Below, piece after piece: positions 52,037-60,348 of a stretch of 64,000 bases of DNA. A program made the translations under genes and the position numbers. The notes under the pieces were generated by a model. The model saw nothing but the letters and a program-made list of their open reading frames with translations. It did not search any database and had not been told where the DNA came from. The stretch's first letter is position 1. Every line of letters starts with the position of its first letter. The DNA comes from G965276765 sp965276825 (GTDB lineage Bacteria; Actinomycetota; Acidimicrobiia; Acidimicrobiales; Palsa-688): positions 2,480,001-2,544,000 of the forward strand of contig OZ255630.1 of the NCBI GenBank assembly GCA_965276825.1, read 5' to 3'.

Positions 52037-53641
52037 TCAGTCCTCGACGGGCTCCACGTCGGCGCGCTCGGGCTCCTCCCCGGAGCGGTGCCCGTTGCCA
52101 TCGGCGTGGCCGTTGCCGTCTGCGTGGCCGTTGCCGTCTGCGTGGCCGTTGCCGTCCGCGTGGCTGTCGTCGCTCGGGCGGAGGGCGCCGTTGGCGTGGT
52201 CGGCCGGACCGGCGTGGTCGCCGTGATGCACGTCACCGAGGGTGTGGTAAGCGCCGTCGGCGCCCCGCACGATGACGCCACCCACCGGCTTCTGGATCGG
52301 GTGCGCGCCCGTCCGCTGCAGGGCGACGCAGGTCTTGTAGGCCAGCACCCCGGCCACCAGCGGCCCGACGAAGGCGCCGTACTGCAGGATCTCGATGAGG
52401 CGCTCGTAGCTGATCTGGAGGTTGTTGCCGATCAGGTCGGTGGCGCTGGCGAAGGTCAGATCGACGAAGAAGGTCAGCGCGGCGACGCCCACCGCCGTGC
52501 GCAGCGGCTTGTCCCGCGGTCGGTCGAGCAGGTTGTGAGCCCCATAGTCGCTGTAGAGCTTCTTGTCGATCCAGGGCCAGGCGAACATCACCGTGAAGAT
52601 CAGCCCGGGGATGAGGATGCCGGGGAAGAACGGATTGGCGATCTCGTGCCCGAAGGAGCGGAACTCCCAGTGGGGCCACAGCCGCAGCGACCCGTCCAGC
52701 CATCCCACATACCAGTCGGGCTGGGAGCCGGCCGAGGCGTTGTAGGGGGTGTACGGCCCGTAGGTCCAGATCGGGTTGATCTGGAACAGGCCGCCGAGCA
52801 GGCACAGCACGGCGATCACGAGCATCATCAGCGCGCCGCCCTTGAGGGCGTACTGCGGCCAGAGGCGGCTGCCGACGATGTTGGTCTCGGTCTTGCCTGG
52901 ACCAGGGAAGTCCGTGTGCTTCTGTCGCCAGAGGATGGACAGGTGGACCGTGAGGAGCCCGATGATGAGCAGCGGGAACACGAACTCGTGGATGACGAAC
53001 AGCCGGGGGATCAGACTGGTCCCGGGAAAGGGACCGCCCCAGAGGGCGACGGCCAACCAAGCCCCGATGAAGGGGATCGACTCGACGATCGAGAACACCA
53101 CCCGGAGGCCGGTGCCCGAGAGCAGGTCGTCGGGGAGGGAGTAGCCGCTGAAGCCCTCGAGCATGACCGTGAGCAGCAACAGGAGGCCGATGATCCAGTT
53201 GAGCTCGCGCGGCTTGCGAAACGCGCCGGTGAAGAAGATGCGGCACAGGTGGAAGGCGATGGCCGCCATGAACACCACCGCGGCCCAGTGGTGGACCTGG
53301 CGCATCACCAGACCGGCGCGCACGCCGAAGGAGATGTTGAGCACCGACGCGTAGGACTCGGACATGTGCTGGCCGACGAGCGGCCCGTACGGACCCGAAT
53401 AGACCGTGTCGGCCTGGGACGGCGTGTAGTAGAGGGCCAGGTAGGTCCCCGTGATCAGCAGGACCACGAAGCAGTACATGGAGATCTCGCCGACCATGAA
53501 GCTCCAGTGGTCGGGGAAGATCTTGTCCATGGCGGACTGCACGAACCTCGACGAACCGAGCCGGTCGTCGATGGCATCGAGCCCGTCCTTCTCGACCTTC
53601 TGGCGCTTGGCGGCGGCCAGTCGCTCCTGGGTGGTGCTCAT
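52037..53641 (-). CDS. qcrB: Cytochrome bc1 complex cytochrome b subunit
   Basis: A 534-residue actinobacterial QcrB. The haem ligands lie in VHHWAAVVFMAAIAFHLCR and VIHEFVFPLLIIGLLTVHLS, the quinol-oxidation loop has PDWY (PDWYVGWLDGSLRLWPH) and there are eight or nine membrane helices. After about residue 440 comes a soluble His/Asp-rich tail including four HADGNG repeats, encoded by an 18-bp tandem repeat. ATG 53641 overlaps the qcrA stop by one base (TGATG). Last gene of ctaE-qcrC-qcrA-qcrB. Confidence 0.96.
   Translation of the reverse strand: MSTTQERLAAAKRQKVEKDGLDAIDDRLGSSRFVQSAMDKIFPDHWSFMVGEISMYCFVVLLITGTYLALYYTPSQADTVYSGPYGPLVGQHMSESYASVLNISFGVRAGLVMRQVHHWAAVVFMAAIAFHLCRIFFTGAFRKPRELNWIIGLLLLLTVMLEGFSGYSLPDDLLSGTGLRVVFSIVESIPFIGAWLAVALWGGPFPGTSLIPRLFVIHEFVFPLLIIGLLTVHLSILWRQKHTDFPGPGKTETNIVGSRLWPQYALKGGALMMLVIAVLCLLGGLFQINPIWTYGPYTPYNASAGSQPDWYVGWLDGSLRLWPHWEFRSFGHEIANPFFPGILIPGLIFTVMFAWPWIDKKLYSDYGAHNLLDRPRDKPLRTAVGVAALTFFVDLTFASATDLIGNNLQISYERLIEILQYGAFVGPLVAGVLAYKTCVALQRTGAHPIQKPVGGVIVRGADGAYHTLGDVHHGDHAGPADHANGALRPSDDSHADGNGHADGNGHADGNGHADGNGHRSGEEPERADVEPVED
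52087..52164. repeat. 18-bp tandem repeat encoding the His-rich QcrB tail
   Basis: Units of CGTGGCCGTTGCCGTCTG start at 52105, 52123, 52141 and 52159 with a decayed copy before. Read on the minus strand they encode HADGNG four times near the QcrB C-terminus. Confidence 0.92.
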
Positions 53642-54699
53642 CACCGGTTCCAGAATCCCGGGCCGACCGGCTGGGTGTAGCCGAAGGTGGTGATCAAGTA
53701 GCCCTCCTGATCGGTCCCCAGAGGGAGTTGCGGCAACGAACGCGGGGCCGGCCCGAAGATGGGCTTGCAGCCCGACGTCACCTCGAAGGTCGACTGGTGG
53801 CACGGGCACACCAGCTGGTGGGCGATGACGTTGTAGAGGCCCACGGGACAGCCGGCGTGGGTGCAGATCTTGGAGTAGGCGACGAGGTTGCCGAGGTTGT
53901 AGTCGGCATGACCTCCTGGCGGGGCGTCGCCCAGGTTGATGAGGATGGTCGAGCTTTGCGCCGCGGCCACGTTGCCCTCGGGGAAGACGGTGAGGATGCC
54001 GTCGACGGCGATGTCACTCGGCTTGATCCGCCGACCCGTCTCGTCGACCAGGCGCTGGCCGGCGTGCCAGCCGCTCTGGGCGACATCCGCGGCCTTGCCC
54101 CCCTGGTAGATCTTGGGCCGGGGACCGAGGGAGGCGAGGGGGAAGAGCACCCCGAGCCCGAAGACCCCGCCGACCGCGCCGAGCACCTTGCTCAGGAAGG
54201 GGCGACGGGCCATCGGCTCGAGGCCGCGCCCGAGCGACTGGGTCACCGAGGCGCGGAACCCGGCGGGCGACTGGTCGTGGTGGCCTCGGCTGGCGATCAC
54301 GTCGTGCCCGGGCAGCAGATCCCGGGCCCACAACACGATGCCGATCGCGAGGCAGCCGAAGCCGACGGCGAGGAGGGTGCCCTCGACCTGGGGCTGGCCC
54401 CCGGCGACGTACACCCATGCCAGCCCGATGCCGCAGAGCAGGGTGACCATCCACAGTGCGGCGATGCGCAGCTCGGCCAGGCGCGCGCCCTTGGGATCGC
54501 CCTCGTAGCGCCAGTGCATGTCGTCCTGATCTCGAGGGACGTCCTCGGGCCACGCCTCGCCTGGCTCGATCCCGTAATGGGTCGGGTCGTTGCGGTACTC
54601 GTAGGTGCCGGGAGCGAGGTCGAACGCCTCCCCGTCCTCGTGGTCGCCCGAGCCGTGCCCGTTGGCACCCAGGGCGCCGCCTTCGTCGGTCCTGCTCAT
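53641..54699 (-). CDS. qcrA: Cytochrome bc1 complex Rieske iron-sulfur subunit
   Basis: A 352-residue Rieske protein. The 2Fe-2S ligands are in CTHAGCPVG and CPCHQSTF. Before it come two membrane helices (about 82-100, 107-125) and a third near residues 175-195 that connects to the Rieske head, the three-helix arrangement of actinobacterial QcrA. ATG 54699. It accepts electrons from quinol at QcrB and passes them to QcrC. Confidence 0.96.
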   Translation of the reverse strand: MSRTDEGGALGANGHGSGDHEDGEAFDLAPGTYEYRNDPTHYGIEPGEAWPEDVPRDQDDMHWRYEGDPKGARLAELRIAALWMVTLLCGIGLAWVYVAGGQPQVEGTLLAVGFGCLAIGIVLWARDLLPGHDVIASRGHHDQSPAGFRASVTQSLGRGLEPMARRPFLSKVLGAVGGVFGLGVLFPLASLGPRPKIYQGGKAADVAQSGWHAGQRLVDETGRRIKPSDIAVDGILTVFPEGNVAAAQSSTILINLGDAPPGGHADYNLGNLVAYSKICTHAGCPVGLYNVIAHQLVCPCHQSTFEVTSGCKPIFGPAPRSLPQLPLGTDQEGYLITTFGYTQPVGPGFWNR

Positions 54700-54760
54700 C
54701 GCCTCGCCCTCCTCGCCGCCGCCTGCCTGGGCATCTCCGGCGCGGTCACTTCTTGCGCCG

Positions 54761-55768
54761 TCACTTCCGGGCCCCGATCAGACGGGACAGGACCAGGAGC
54801 AGGCCCAGCCCGACGATGATGCCGACGAAGCCCTCGGCCACCGGCCCGAAGCCGCTGATGGTCAGGCCGCCGCGCGCGTCGGGGGTGCGCAGGAACTCGA
54901 CGTAGTGGGCGACGGCCGACGCCTGGAGCTCGTTGAGCTGGCCGGTGCCGAACACGGGCATCGGCTTCGGGCCCACCCGCATGGCTTCGACGGCCTGGAG
55001 GAGCGTGGCGTTCTGCAGGCTTGGGATGACGTTGCCCTTGGAGAGCAGGCCGCCACGCGCTGCGATCTGGTGGCATTGGGCGCAGTTGAGGGCGTAGGTG
55101 GAGGCGCCGAAGCTGAGGGTGACGCACGTGCCCTTCCCCTGCTGCTGCTTGGTCAAGTCGGTGGCCTGCTGAGTGTCCGCCTGCCCGGCGCAGAGCGGGA
55201 TGATCGACGGAATGGTCGGGCCGCTCGGCTTGACGCCGTTGATCTCGGGCAGCGCGTTGACGTAGGCCACCAGCTGGCGGATCTGCCCGTCGGAGAAGAA
55301 CCGGTGGTGGCGGAGCGCTTCCTGGTTCGGGTTGTTGAGCGGCATCCGCCCCGTCGAGAGGTAGAAGTCGGCGTCCGCCGCACCGGCGGTGATCAGCTCC
55401 GGCCCACGGGAGCCCCCCACCCCGGCCGCACCGTGGCAGCTCGAGCAGTGGATGTCGTAGAGCTGCTGGCCGGCGGTGATGTCGGCCTGGCTGGTGCTGA
55501 CCGGGGCGTTGGCCGCGGTCGACACCCCTCCGAAGCCGGCGAAGAGCGAGAACGCCACCGCGCTGAGCCCGACCGCCGCGAGCGGTCCGGCGACCAGCCC
55601 ACGGCGCACGCCCGACCAGCCCGACGCGGCGTGGCCGATACGGTCGAGGACCCGCTGGAGGGGTCGGGCAACGGCGCCGGCGACGGCACAGAGCAGCTCG
55701 ACGTAGGCGCCGATCAGGCGCCCGAGGGGCCGGAGGCGGCGCAGCCACGGAGAGGGGGTCCTGATCAT
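54761..55768 (-). CDS. qcrC: Cytochrome bc1 complex diheme c subunit
   Basis: A 335-residue membrane-anchored protein with two CXXCH haem sites, CSSCH (about residue 108) and CAQCH (about residue 230), in two tandem class I cytochrome c domains. A membrane anchor (about 55-85) precedes and a second (GFVGIIVGLGLLLVLSRLIG) ends the protein. The diheme form is the actinobacterial solution that replaces soluble cytochrome c in the bc1-aa3 supercomplex. ATG 55768 shares one base with the ctaE stop. Confidence 0.96.
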   Translation of the reverse strand: MIRTPSPWLRRLRPLGRLIGAYVELLCAVAGAVARPLQRVLDRIGHAASGWSGVRRGLVAGPLAAVGLSAVAFSLFAGFGGVSTAANAPVSTSQADITAGQQLYDIHCSSCHGAAGVGGSRGPELITAGAADADFYLSTGRMPLNNPNQEALRHHRFFSDGQIRQLVAYVNALPEINGVKPSGPTIPSIIPLCAGQADTQQATDLTKQQQGKGTCVTLSFGASTYALNCAQCHQIAARGGLLSKGNVIPSLQNATLLQAVEAMRVGPKPMPVFGTGQLNELQASAVAHYVEFLRTPDARGGLTISGFGPVAEGFVGIIVGLGLLLVLSRLIGARK

Positions 55769-56388
55769 CACTTGAGGAGGAAGATCGAGGCGTAGAGGGC
55801 GATCCACACCACGTCGACGAAGTGCCAGTAGTAGGAGAGGAACTCCACGGCGGGCAGTGTGTGGTGACCGAACTTGCGGGACTTCTTGGCCCGCAGGCCC
55901 ATGATGATCATGCCGAGCAGACCGCCGGCGACGTGGATGGCGTGGATGCCGGTGAGGACGTAGAAGCACGACGTCCACGCGTTCTCCTGGATCGGGAAGC
56001 TCCGGCCGATGTAGTCGGAGATCTGCATCCCGTCGAAGAGGGCCCCGAGGGCGAAGCTGAGGGCCAGCCACCCGAGGAACCCGGCCTTGTCGCCCTTGGT
56101 GGTGCGGTGCACCGCCATCTGCATCGTGCCCGAGGAGATGAGGAGGATGATCGTCGCCATGCCGACGGTCACCGCGTCGACCGAGTCGCCCTTGGGCGGC
56201 CACACCGGCGTCGAGGCCCGCAGCGTGAAGAAGGCGGCGAACAAGCCGGAGAAGAACATCAGCTCCGAGGCCAGCCAGATGATGACGCCGACGTTGAGGA
56301 ACGCCGGGCGGTAGTCGGCGGGGTTGACCGGACGGACGGCGTTGGCCGGCGCCAGCCCCGCTTCCTCGGGGGAGGAGATCGCTGTCAC
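55768..56388 (-). CDS. ctaE: Cytochrome c oxidase subunit III
   Basis: A 206-residue five-helix subunit III of the short actinobacterial type. Recognisable segments are WLASELMFFSGLFAAFF, TTKGDKAGFLGWLALSFALG and the C-terminal SYYWHFVDVVWIALYASIFLL with the conserved WHFVD. ATG 56388. It heads the ctaE-qcrC-qcrA-qcrB operon, separated from the ctaC-ctaD-ctaF genes by the ABC exporter and catalase. Confidence 0.95.
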   Translation of the reverse strand: MTAISSPEEAGLAPANAVRPVNPADYRPAFLNVGVIIWLASELMFFSGLFAAFFTLRASTPVWPPKGDSVDAVTVGMATIILLISSGTMQMAVHRTTKGDKAGFLGWLALSFALGALFDGMQISDYIGRSFPIQENAWTSCFYVLTGIHAIHVAGGLLGMIIMGLRAKKSRKFGHHTLPAVEFLSYYWHFVDVVWIALYASIFLLK

Positions 56389-56518
56389 TGGCCCACTTTC
56401 TACATGACCTTCAGGTCCCGCTCACAATCACCAGGATGTCGGGCCGGTGTGACACCTGGCGGTGGCCCACCGGACGGCGCTCGGGCAACCCGTCGCGTTG
56501 GCGGTACCGTCGTGGGCG

Positions 56519-57592
56519 ATGCTCGACGCCTCGGTGCTCGCGCCGGGTGACCTGGTCACCCGGCTGGCCTGGCGCCCGCTGCCGCTGGTGGTGATCGTCG
56601 GCGGGGTGGCGGCCTACGCCACCGGCGTGCGACGGGTCGCGGCGGCAGGACGCACCTGGCTGCCTCTGCGCTCCGCCGCGTTCGCCGTCGCCGCCGTGGT
56701 GGTGGCCGTCGCCACCCTCTCCGGTCTGGCCACCTATCGGCCGACCAGCTTCTCGGTGGCGGCCGTGGCCCAGCTCGGGCTGTTCCTTCTCGCTCCCCTG
56801 GCGCTGGCCCTGGCCGCCCCGCTGACCCTCCTCGTCGAGGCCACCTCCGTGCGCAGACCCGAGCGGGCGGCGCGGATCCGTGCGGCGCTCACCGGCCGGT
56901 GCGGCCGGATTCTCTACCACCCGGTCGTCGCCTGGGCGGTGTACGCCGTCGGCGTCAGCTGCGCCTACCTGACCCGGCAGTACGCGTGGGCGGCGACCCA
57001 CGGCTGGGCCGGGCAGCTCACCGACATCGAGCTGCTCGTCGTCGGGTGCGTGTGGATCTGGCCGGTCGTCGGTGCCGACCCACGACCGAGAGCGCTCGGG
57101 ATCGGCTGGCGGGTGGTCTACGTCCTCCTCGGCTTCATGTTCTGGTCCGGCCTCGGACTGGCCCTGCAGTCGCAACGATCGAGGATCGCCCCCGGCGTGC
57201 CCCTCCCCGACATCAACACCGGCGGCGGGATCCTCTGGAGCGCCGCGGCCCTCGCCGCCATCGCCACGAGCATCGGGATCGTCGTGCAGTGGCTCGCCGT
57301 CGACGAGGGCCACGCCCTGCGAGCGGACAGGATCCACGCCGACGAGGACGCCGCGCAGCTGGCCGCGTGGCGGGCCGAGCGTCGGGTGGCCGCCCTCGCC
57401 GACCACCGGGTGCGCGAGTCGGTCGCGGTCCGCTCCCGACCTTCGGGCACGCCCGACACCGACCGCTCGGCCACGTCGGCCCGGTCGCCGTCCGGGCCGG
57501 CCATCGGCCCCCTCCCCTCCGGGGAGGAGGAGGCCTGGACCGGGTGGAGGGCCGGCGTCCCCCGCCCCGACGGGTCCGATCCCGCCCCGTGA
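56519..57592 (+). CDS. CtaG-like cytochrome c oxidase assembly protein
   Basis: A 357-residue membrane protein with about seven helices in the caa3_CtaG family: LAWRPLPLVVIVGGVAAYATG, LGLFLLAPLALALAAPLTLL, LYHPVVAWAVYAVGVSCAYL and LGFMFWSGLGLALQ. These copper-delivery/assembly factors act in CuB or CuA insertion of haem-copper oxidase, which fits its divergent position next to ctaE. ATG 56519 is used; a GTG at 56462 would add 19 residues. A low-complexity acidic tail of about 70 residues follows the last helix. Its stop (57590-57592) overlaps a mini-ORF start as GTGA. Confidence 0.8.
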   Translation: MLDASVLAPGDLVTRLAWRPLPLVVIVGGVAAYATGVRRVAAAGRTWLPLRSAAFAVAAVVVAVATLSGLATYRPTSFSVAAVAQLGLFLLAPLALALAAPLTLLVEATSVRRPERAARIRAALTGRCGRILYHPVVAWAVYAVGVSCAYLTRQYAWAATHGWAGQLTDIELLVVGCVWIWPVVGADPRPRALGIGWRVVYVLLGFMFWSGLGLALQSQRSRIAPGVPLPDINTGGGILWSAAALAAIATSIGIVVQWLAVDEGHALRADRIHADEDAAQLAAWRAERRVAALADHRVRESVAVRSRPSGTPDTDRSATSARSPSGPAIGPLPSGEEEAWTGWRAGVPRPDGSDPAP

Positions 57593-57657
57593 GCGACCCT
57601 GGTCGCGAGCCGGTCGGCACAGGTCGGGCCGCCATCGTGTCGATGGTGGATCGATGA
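57589..57657 (+). CDS. Mini-ORF 1, 22 codons, in the first copy of the 65-bp repeat
   Basis: GTG at 57589 overlaps the ctaG-like stop and opens a 22-codon frame (VSDPGREPVG ... SMVDR) that ends with TGA at 57655-57657, overlapping the start of mini-ORF 2 as ATGA. Upstream and downstream coupling is by overlap only. Too short and repeated to call a gene with confidence. Confidence 0.35.
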   Translation: MSDPGREPVGTGRAAIVSMVDR

Positions 57658-57719
57658 GCGACCCTGGTCGCGAGCCGGTCGGCACAGGTCGGGCCGCCAT
57701 CGTGTCGATGGTGGATCGA
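57590..57719. repeat. Exact 65-bp tandem duplication in front of ilvA
   Basis: Positions 57590-57654 and 57655-57719 are identical over the whole 65 bases, and TGAGC at 57720-57724 starts a third copy. The unit contains GGTGGATCGATG, a Shine-Dalgarno-like and start codon at its end, so the ilvA start codon is the one generated after the second copy. Identity over 130 bases suggests a recent or homogenised event. Confidence 0.97.
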
Positions 57720-57722
57720 TGA
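57654..57722 (+). CDS. Mini-ORF 2, 22 codons, in the second copy of the 65-bp repeat
   Basis: ATG at 57654 opens a 22-codon frame (MSDPGREPVG ... SMVDR) that is the same peptide as mini-ORF 1 apart from the start. Its TGA (57720-57722) overlaps the ilvA ATG at 57719. GGTGG is placed upstream of each ATG. It forms a chain ctaG-like, mini-ORF 1, mini-ORF 2, ilvA in which each stop overlaps the next start. Confidence 0.4.
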   Translation: MSDPGREPVGTGRAAIVSMVDR

Positions 57723-58939
57723 GCACCCTCGGTCACGACATCCTGGTCGGGCGGGTGGAGCTGGAGGAGGCCAGGGTGCGGGTCGCCCCGATCGTCCGGC
57801 CCACCCCGGTGCGCCACAGCGACTCGCTGTCGCTCCTCGCCGGCCGGCGGGTGCTCCTGAAGCCCGAGCACCTGCAGCGGACAGGGTCGTTCAAGATCCG
57901 CGGCGCCTACAACCGCATCGCCCAACTGCCGCCGGGGATCGAGGTGGTGGCCGCCTCGGCCGGCAACCACGCGCAGGGCGTGGCGCTGGCCGCGGCTGAG
58001 ACCGGGCGGCGCTCGACCATCTTCATGCCGGCGGGGGCGTCGCTGCCCAAGATCGACGCCACCCGCGCCTACGGGGCGACCGTGCGCCTCGAGGGGGCGG
58101 CGGTCGACGACTGCATCGTGGCCGCCAGGGCCTGGGCGGCGAGCACCGGCGCGATCTACGTCCCGCCCTTCGACGATCCTGCGGTCATCGCCGGGCAGGG
58201 CACCGTCGGGCTCGAGATCGCCGAGGAGGCGCCCGACGCGGGGGTGGTCGTCGTGCCGACGGGCGGGGGCGGCCTCCTCGCCGGGGTGGCGGCGGCCCTG
58301 GCCCACGTCCGCCCCGGCATGCGGGTGATCGGCGTGGAGGCGGCCGGCGCGCGCACCGTCGGCACGGCCGTCGAGCTGGGGGCGCCGGTCGTGCTCCCCC
58401 ACCTGGCGACCATGGCCGACGGGATCGCCGTGCGCTCGACCAGCGACCTGGCCCTCGCCCACGTGGCCGCCTACGTCGACGAGCTGGTGACCGTCGACGA
58501 GGAGCAGATCAGCCAGGCCATGCTCCTCCTGGTCGAACGGGCCAAGGCGGTCGTCGAGCCTTCGGGGGCGGCGTCGCTCGCCGCCGTGCTCGCCGGCCAC
58601 GTGGGGGGCACGGGCCCCGTCGTGGTCGTGCTCTCGGGTGGCAACGTGGATCCCCTCCTGCTGACCAAGCTCATCGAGCACGGCCTGACCGCTGCGGGCC
58701 GGTACCTGGTGCTGCGCATCGTCATGCCGGACCGGCCGGGCGCACTCGCCGCGCTGACCGGCCTGCTCGCCGGGCTCGAGCTCAACGTCCTCGACGTCGA
58801 GCACCACCGCAGCAGCCGGGCCCTCAACCTGGCCGAGGTCGAGGTCGAGGTGACCGTCGAGACCCGCAACGAGGCCCAGCACCACACGGTGCTGGCCACG
58901 CTCGAGGGCGCCGGCTACCGGACCACCCGCGTGGGCTGA
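57719..58939 (+). CDS. ilvA: Threonine ammonia-lyase with ACT domain
   Basis: A 406-residue PLP enzyme, deaminating threonine to 2-oxobutyrate, the first step in isoleucine synthesis. PLP lysine in RTGSFKIRGAYNRI, then SAGNHAQGVA, the phosphate loop TGGGGLLAG and the C-terminal GGNVD. An ACT domain (about 335-406; YLVLRIVMPDRPGALAALTG) follows, as in the short catabolic/biodegradative-like subfamily with one ACT domain, so feedback by an amino acid is likely. ATG 57719 lies inside the third, partial copy of the 65-bp repeat. Confidence 0.92.
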   Translation: MSTLGHDILVGRVELEEARVRVAPIVRPTPVRHSDSLSLLAGRRVLLKPEHLQRTGSFKIRGAYNRIAQLPPGIEVVAASAGNHAQGVALAAAETGRRSTIFMPAGASLPKIDATRAYGATVRLEGAAVDDCIVAARAWAASTGAIYVPPFDDPAVIAGQGTVGLEIAEEAPDAGVVVVPTGGGGLLAGVAAALAHVRPGMRVIGVEAAGARTVGTAVELGAPVVLPHLATMADGIAVRSTSDLALAHVAAYVDELVTVDEEQISQAMLLLVERAKAVVEPSGAASLAAVLAGHVGGTGPVVVVLSGGNVDPLLLTKLIEHGLTAAGRYLVLRIVMPDRPGALAALTGLLAGLELNVLDVEHHRSSRALNLAEVEVEVTVETRNEAQHHTVLATLEGAGYRTTRVG

Positions 58940-58995
58940 GCGGGGCGGCCAACCCGACTTGCCCCCGTCCGGTCCCGCCCTGGCAGGCTGGCGGG

Positions 58996-60348
58996 ATGGG
59001 CGCGAGGGGCGACGAAGGGCCGCACGGGCGCGCCGCCGGTGGGCGCGCCCTCCGCCTGCTCCTCGAGCGGCTCGTCGCCGACGGCCCGGTCGGGCCGGCG
59101 GCCGAGCTGCGCCGGGTTGCGGAGGCCTTCGTCGCCACCGGCGCGGTCAGCGCACGCGACGCAGACCGGGTCATCGACGACGCCCAGCTGGCCGTCCAGG
59201 TCCGCACCGGGGGCCAGCCGGCCTCGGTGCTGCTGACACCCGCCGCGCCCATCGGTCCGGGACCCGGCGCCCATGTCGCCCTGGCCGCGCGGGCGGTCGC
59301 CGCCGGGCCAGCCACGCTCGAAACCCCGGCCGGCCCGCTGCACATCGAGACGGTCACCTTCGGGTCCGACGGCTCCACCCTCGTGGTCACGGGGGCCACG
59401 GCCGCGCCGCCCAGCCTCCGGGCCCGTCCGGCCCACCACGGCGGCGTGCGGCCGTCGTCGCTGCGCCCGGTGCGCGCCGGGCCCCCCGACCTGCCGACCA
59501 TCGGGGGCGAAGCGGCCGAGCGTCGCACGGGTGTGCTCGCCGGGGTGCTGGACAAGCTCACCGTTCGTGCCCCCGACGGGGGCGAGCACCGGGCCCGGTG
59601 GGAGGCCGCGGCCGACGACGGGACGCGGGCACGCTGGCGACGCTCGGGCCGGCTCGACCCGGCACTGCCCGCCGGAGCCGACTGGCTGGAGGTCGCCGTC
59701 GGGGAGGGGGCGCCGGTGCGCCTGCCGGTCACCCCACCGGTGCCGGCGGTCACCGGCCGGGCGCACGGCCGCAGTGCCGGGGCGTCGTGGCTCCTCAGCG
59801 CGCTGCTGGCGTCGGCCGCCGCCCTGGCCTCAGGAGATGCCGTGGTCGATCCCCTCGTCCCCGTCGTCGAGGCGCTCACCGCCATCGGCGCCCTGGCCCG
59901 CACCGACCCCCTGGTCCGGCAGGCCTCCCTGCTCGACGCGCTCGTGGCCGGCGACGCCCAGGCCGGGGACCTCGACCCCAGGTTTGCCTCGGTCGTGACC
60001 AGGCCCGAAGGGGGGACGGCCTCGCCGCTGCGCCGCCTCTGGCCGATCGCCACCCTCGTCGACCTCGGCGACGCCACCGCAAGGGTCGACGCGCTGGCCG
60101 ATGACGACCGGGACGGGCTCCGCCTGCTCGGGTCGTTCAGCCCGTGGTCGCCCACCCCATGGCGGTCGCCGTGGATCGTGTCGGCCTTCGACGACCGCCA
60201 CCAGCACCACGCCGCCCACGTCGTGGCGGCCGACGGGGACGCAGTCGAGTGGCGGCTCCCGCCGCTCCTCGACCCGAGGGCCAGACGGCTCCGCATCACC
60301 GTGGCCGCTTCGAGCGCGGAAGCAGCCATCGAGGTGGTGCTGCGGTGA
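58996..60348 (+). CDS. Uncharacterised 450-residue protein, member of an overlapping pair
   Basis: No recognisable family. Acidic, Ala/Asp-rich, no membrane helix and no signal. It looks like a helical N-terminal part (residues 15-70, AELRRVAEAFVATGAVSARD), a beta-rich middle (about 105-245) and a final beta-strand-rich segment (PWIVSAFDDRHQHHAAHVVA and RLRITVAASSAEAAIEVVL). Histidines cluster in DDRHQHH. ATG 58996; it ends with GTGA overlap onto the next gene at 60345, indicating stoichiometric expression. The pair lies between ilvA and a small membrane protein; the function is unknown. Confidence 0.6.
   Translation: MGARGDEGPHGRAAGGRALRLLLERLVADGPVGPAAELRRVAEAFVATGAVSARDADRVIDDAQLAVQVRTGGQPASVLLTPAAPIGPGPGAHVALAARAVAAGPATLETPAGPLHIETVTFGSDGSTLVVTGATAAPPSLRARPAHHGGVRPSSLRPVRAGPPDLPTIGGEAAERRTGVLAGVLDKLTVRAPDGGEHRARWEAAADDGTRARWRRSGRLDPALPAGADWLEVAVGEGAPVRLPVTPPVPAVTGRAHGRSAGASWLLSALLASAAALASGDAVVDPLVPVVEALTAIGALARTDPLVRQASLLDALVAGDAQAGDLDPRFASVVTRPEGGTASPLRRLWPIATLVDLGDATARVDALADDDRDGLRLLGSFSPWSPTPWRSPWIVSAFDDRHQHHAAHVVAADGDAVEWRLPPLLDPRARRLRITVAASSAEAAIEVVLR

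Noticed and set aside
57589..57722. Classical transcription attenuation of ilvA by leader peptide
   Set aside because: The 22-residue peptides have only one Ile and few branched-chain residues, and no terminator hairpin is seen before ilvA.
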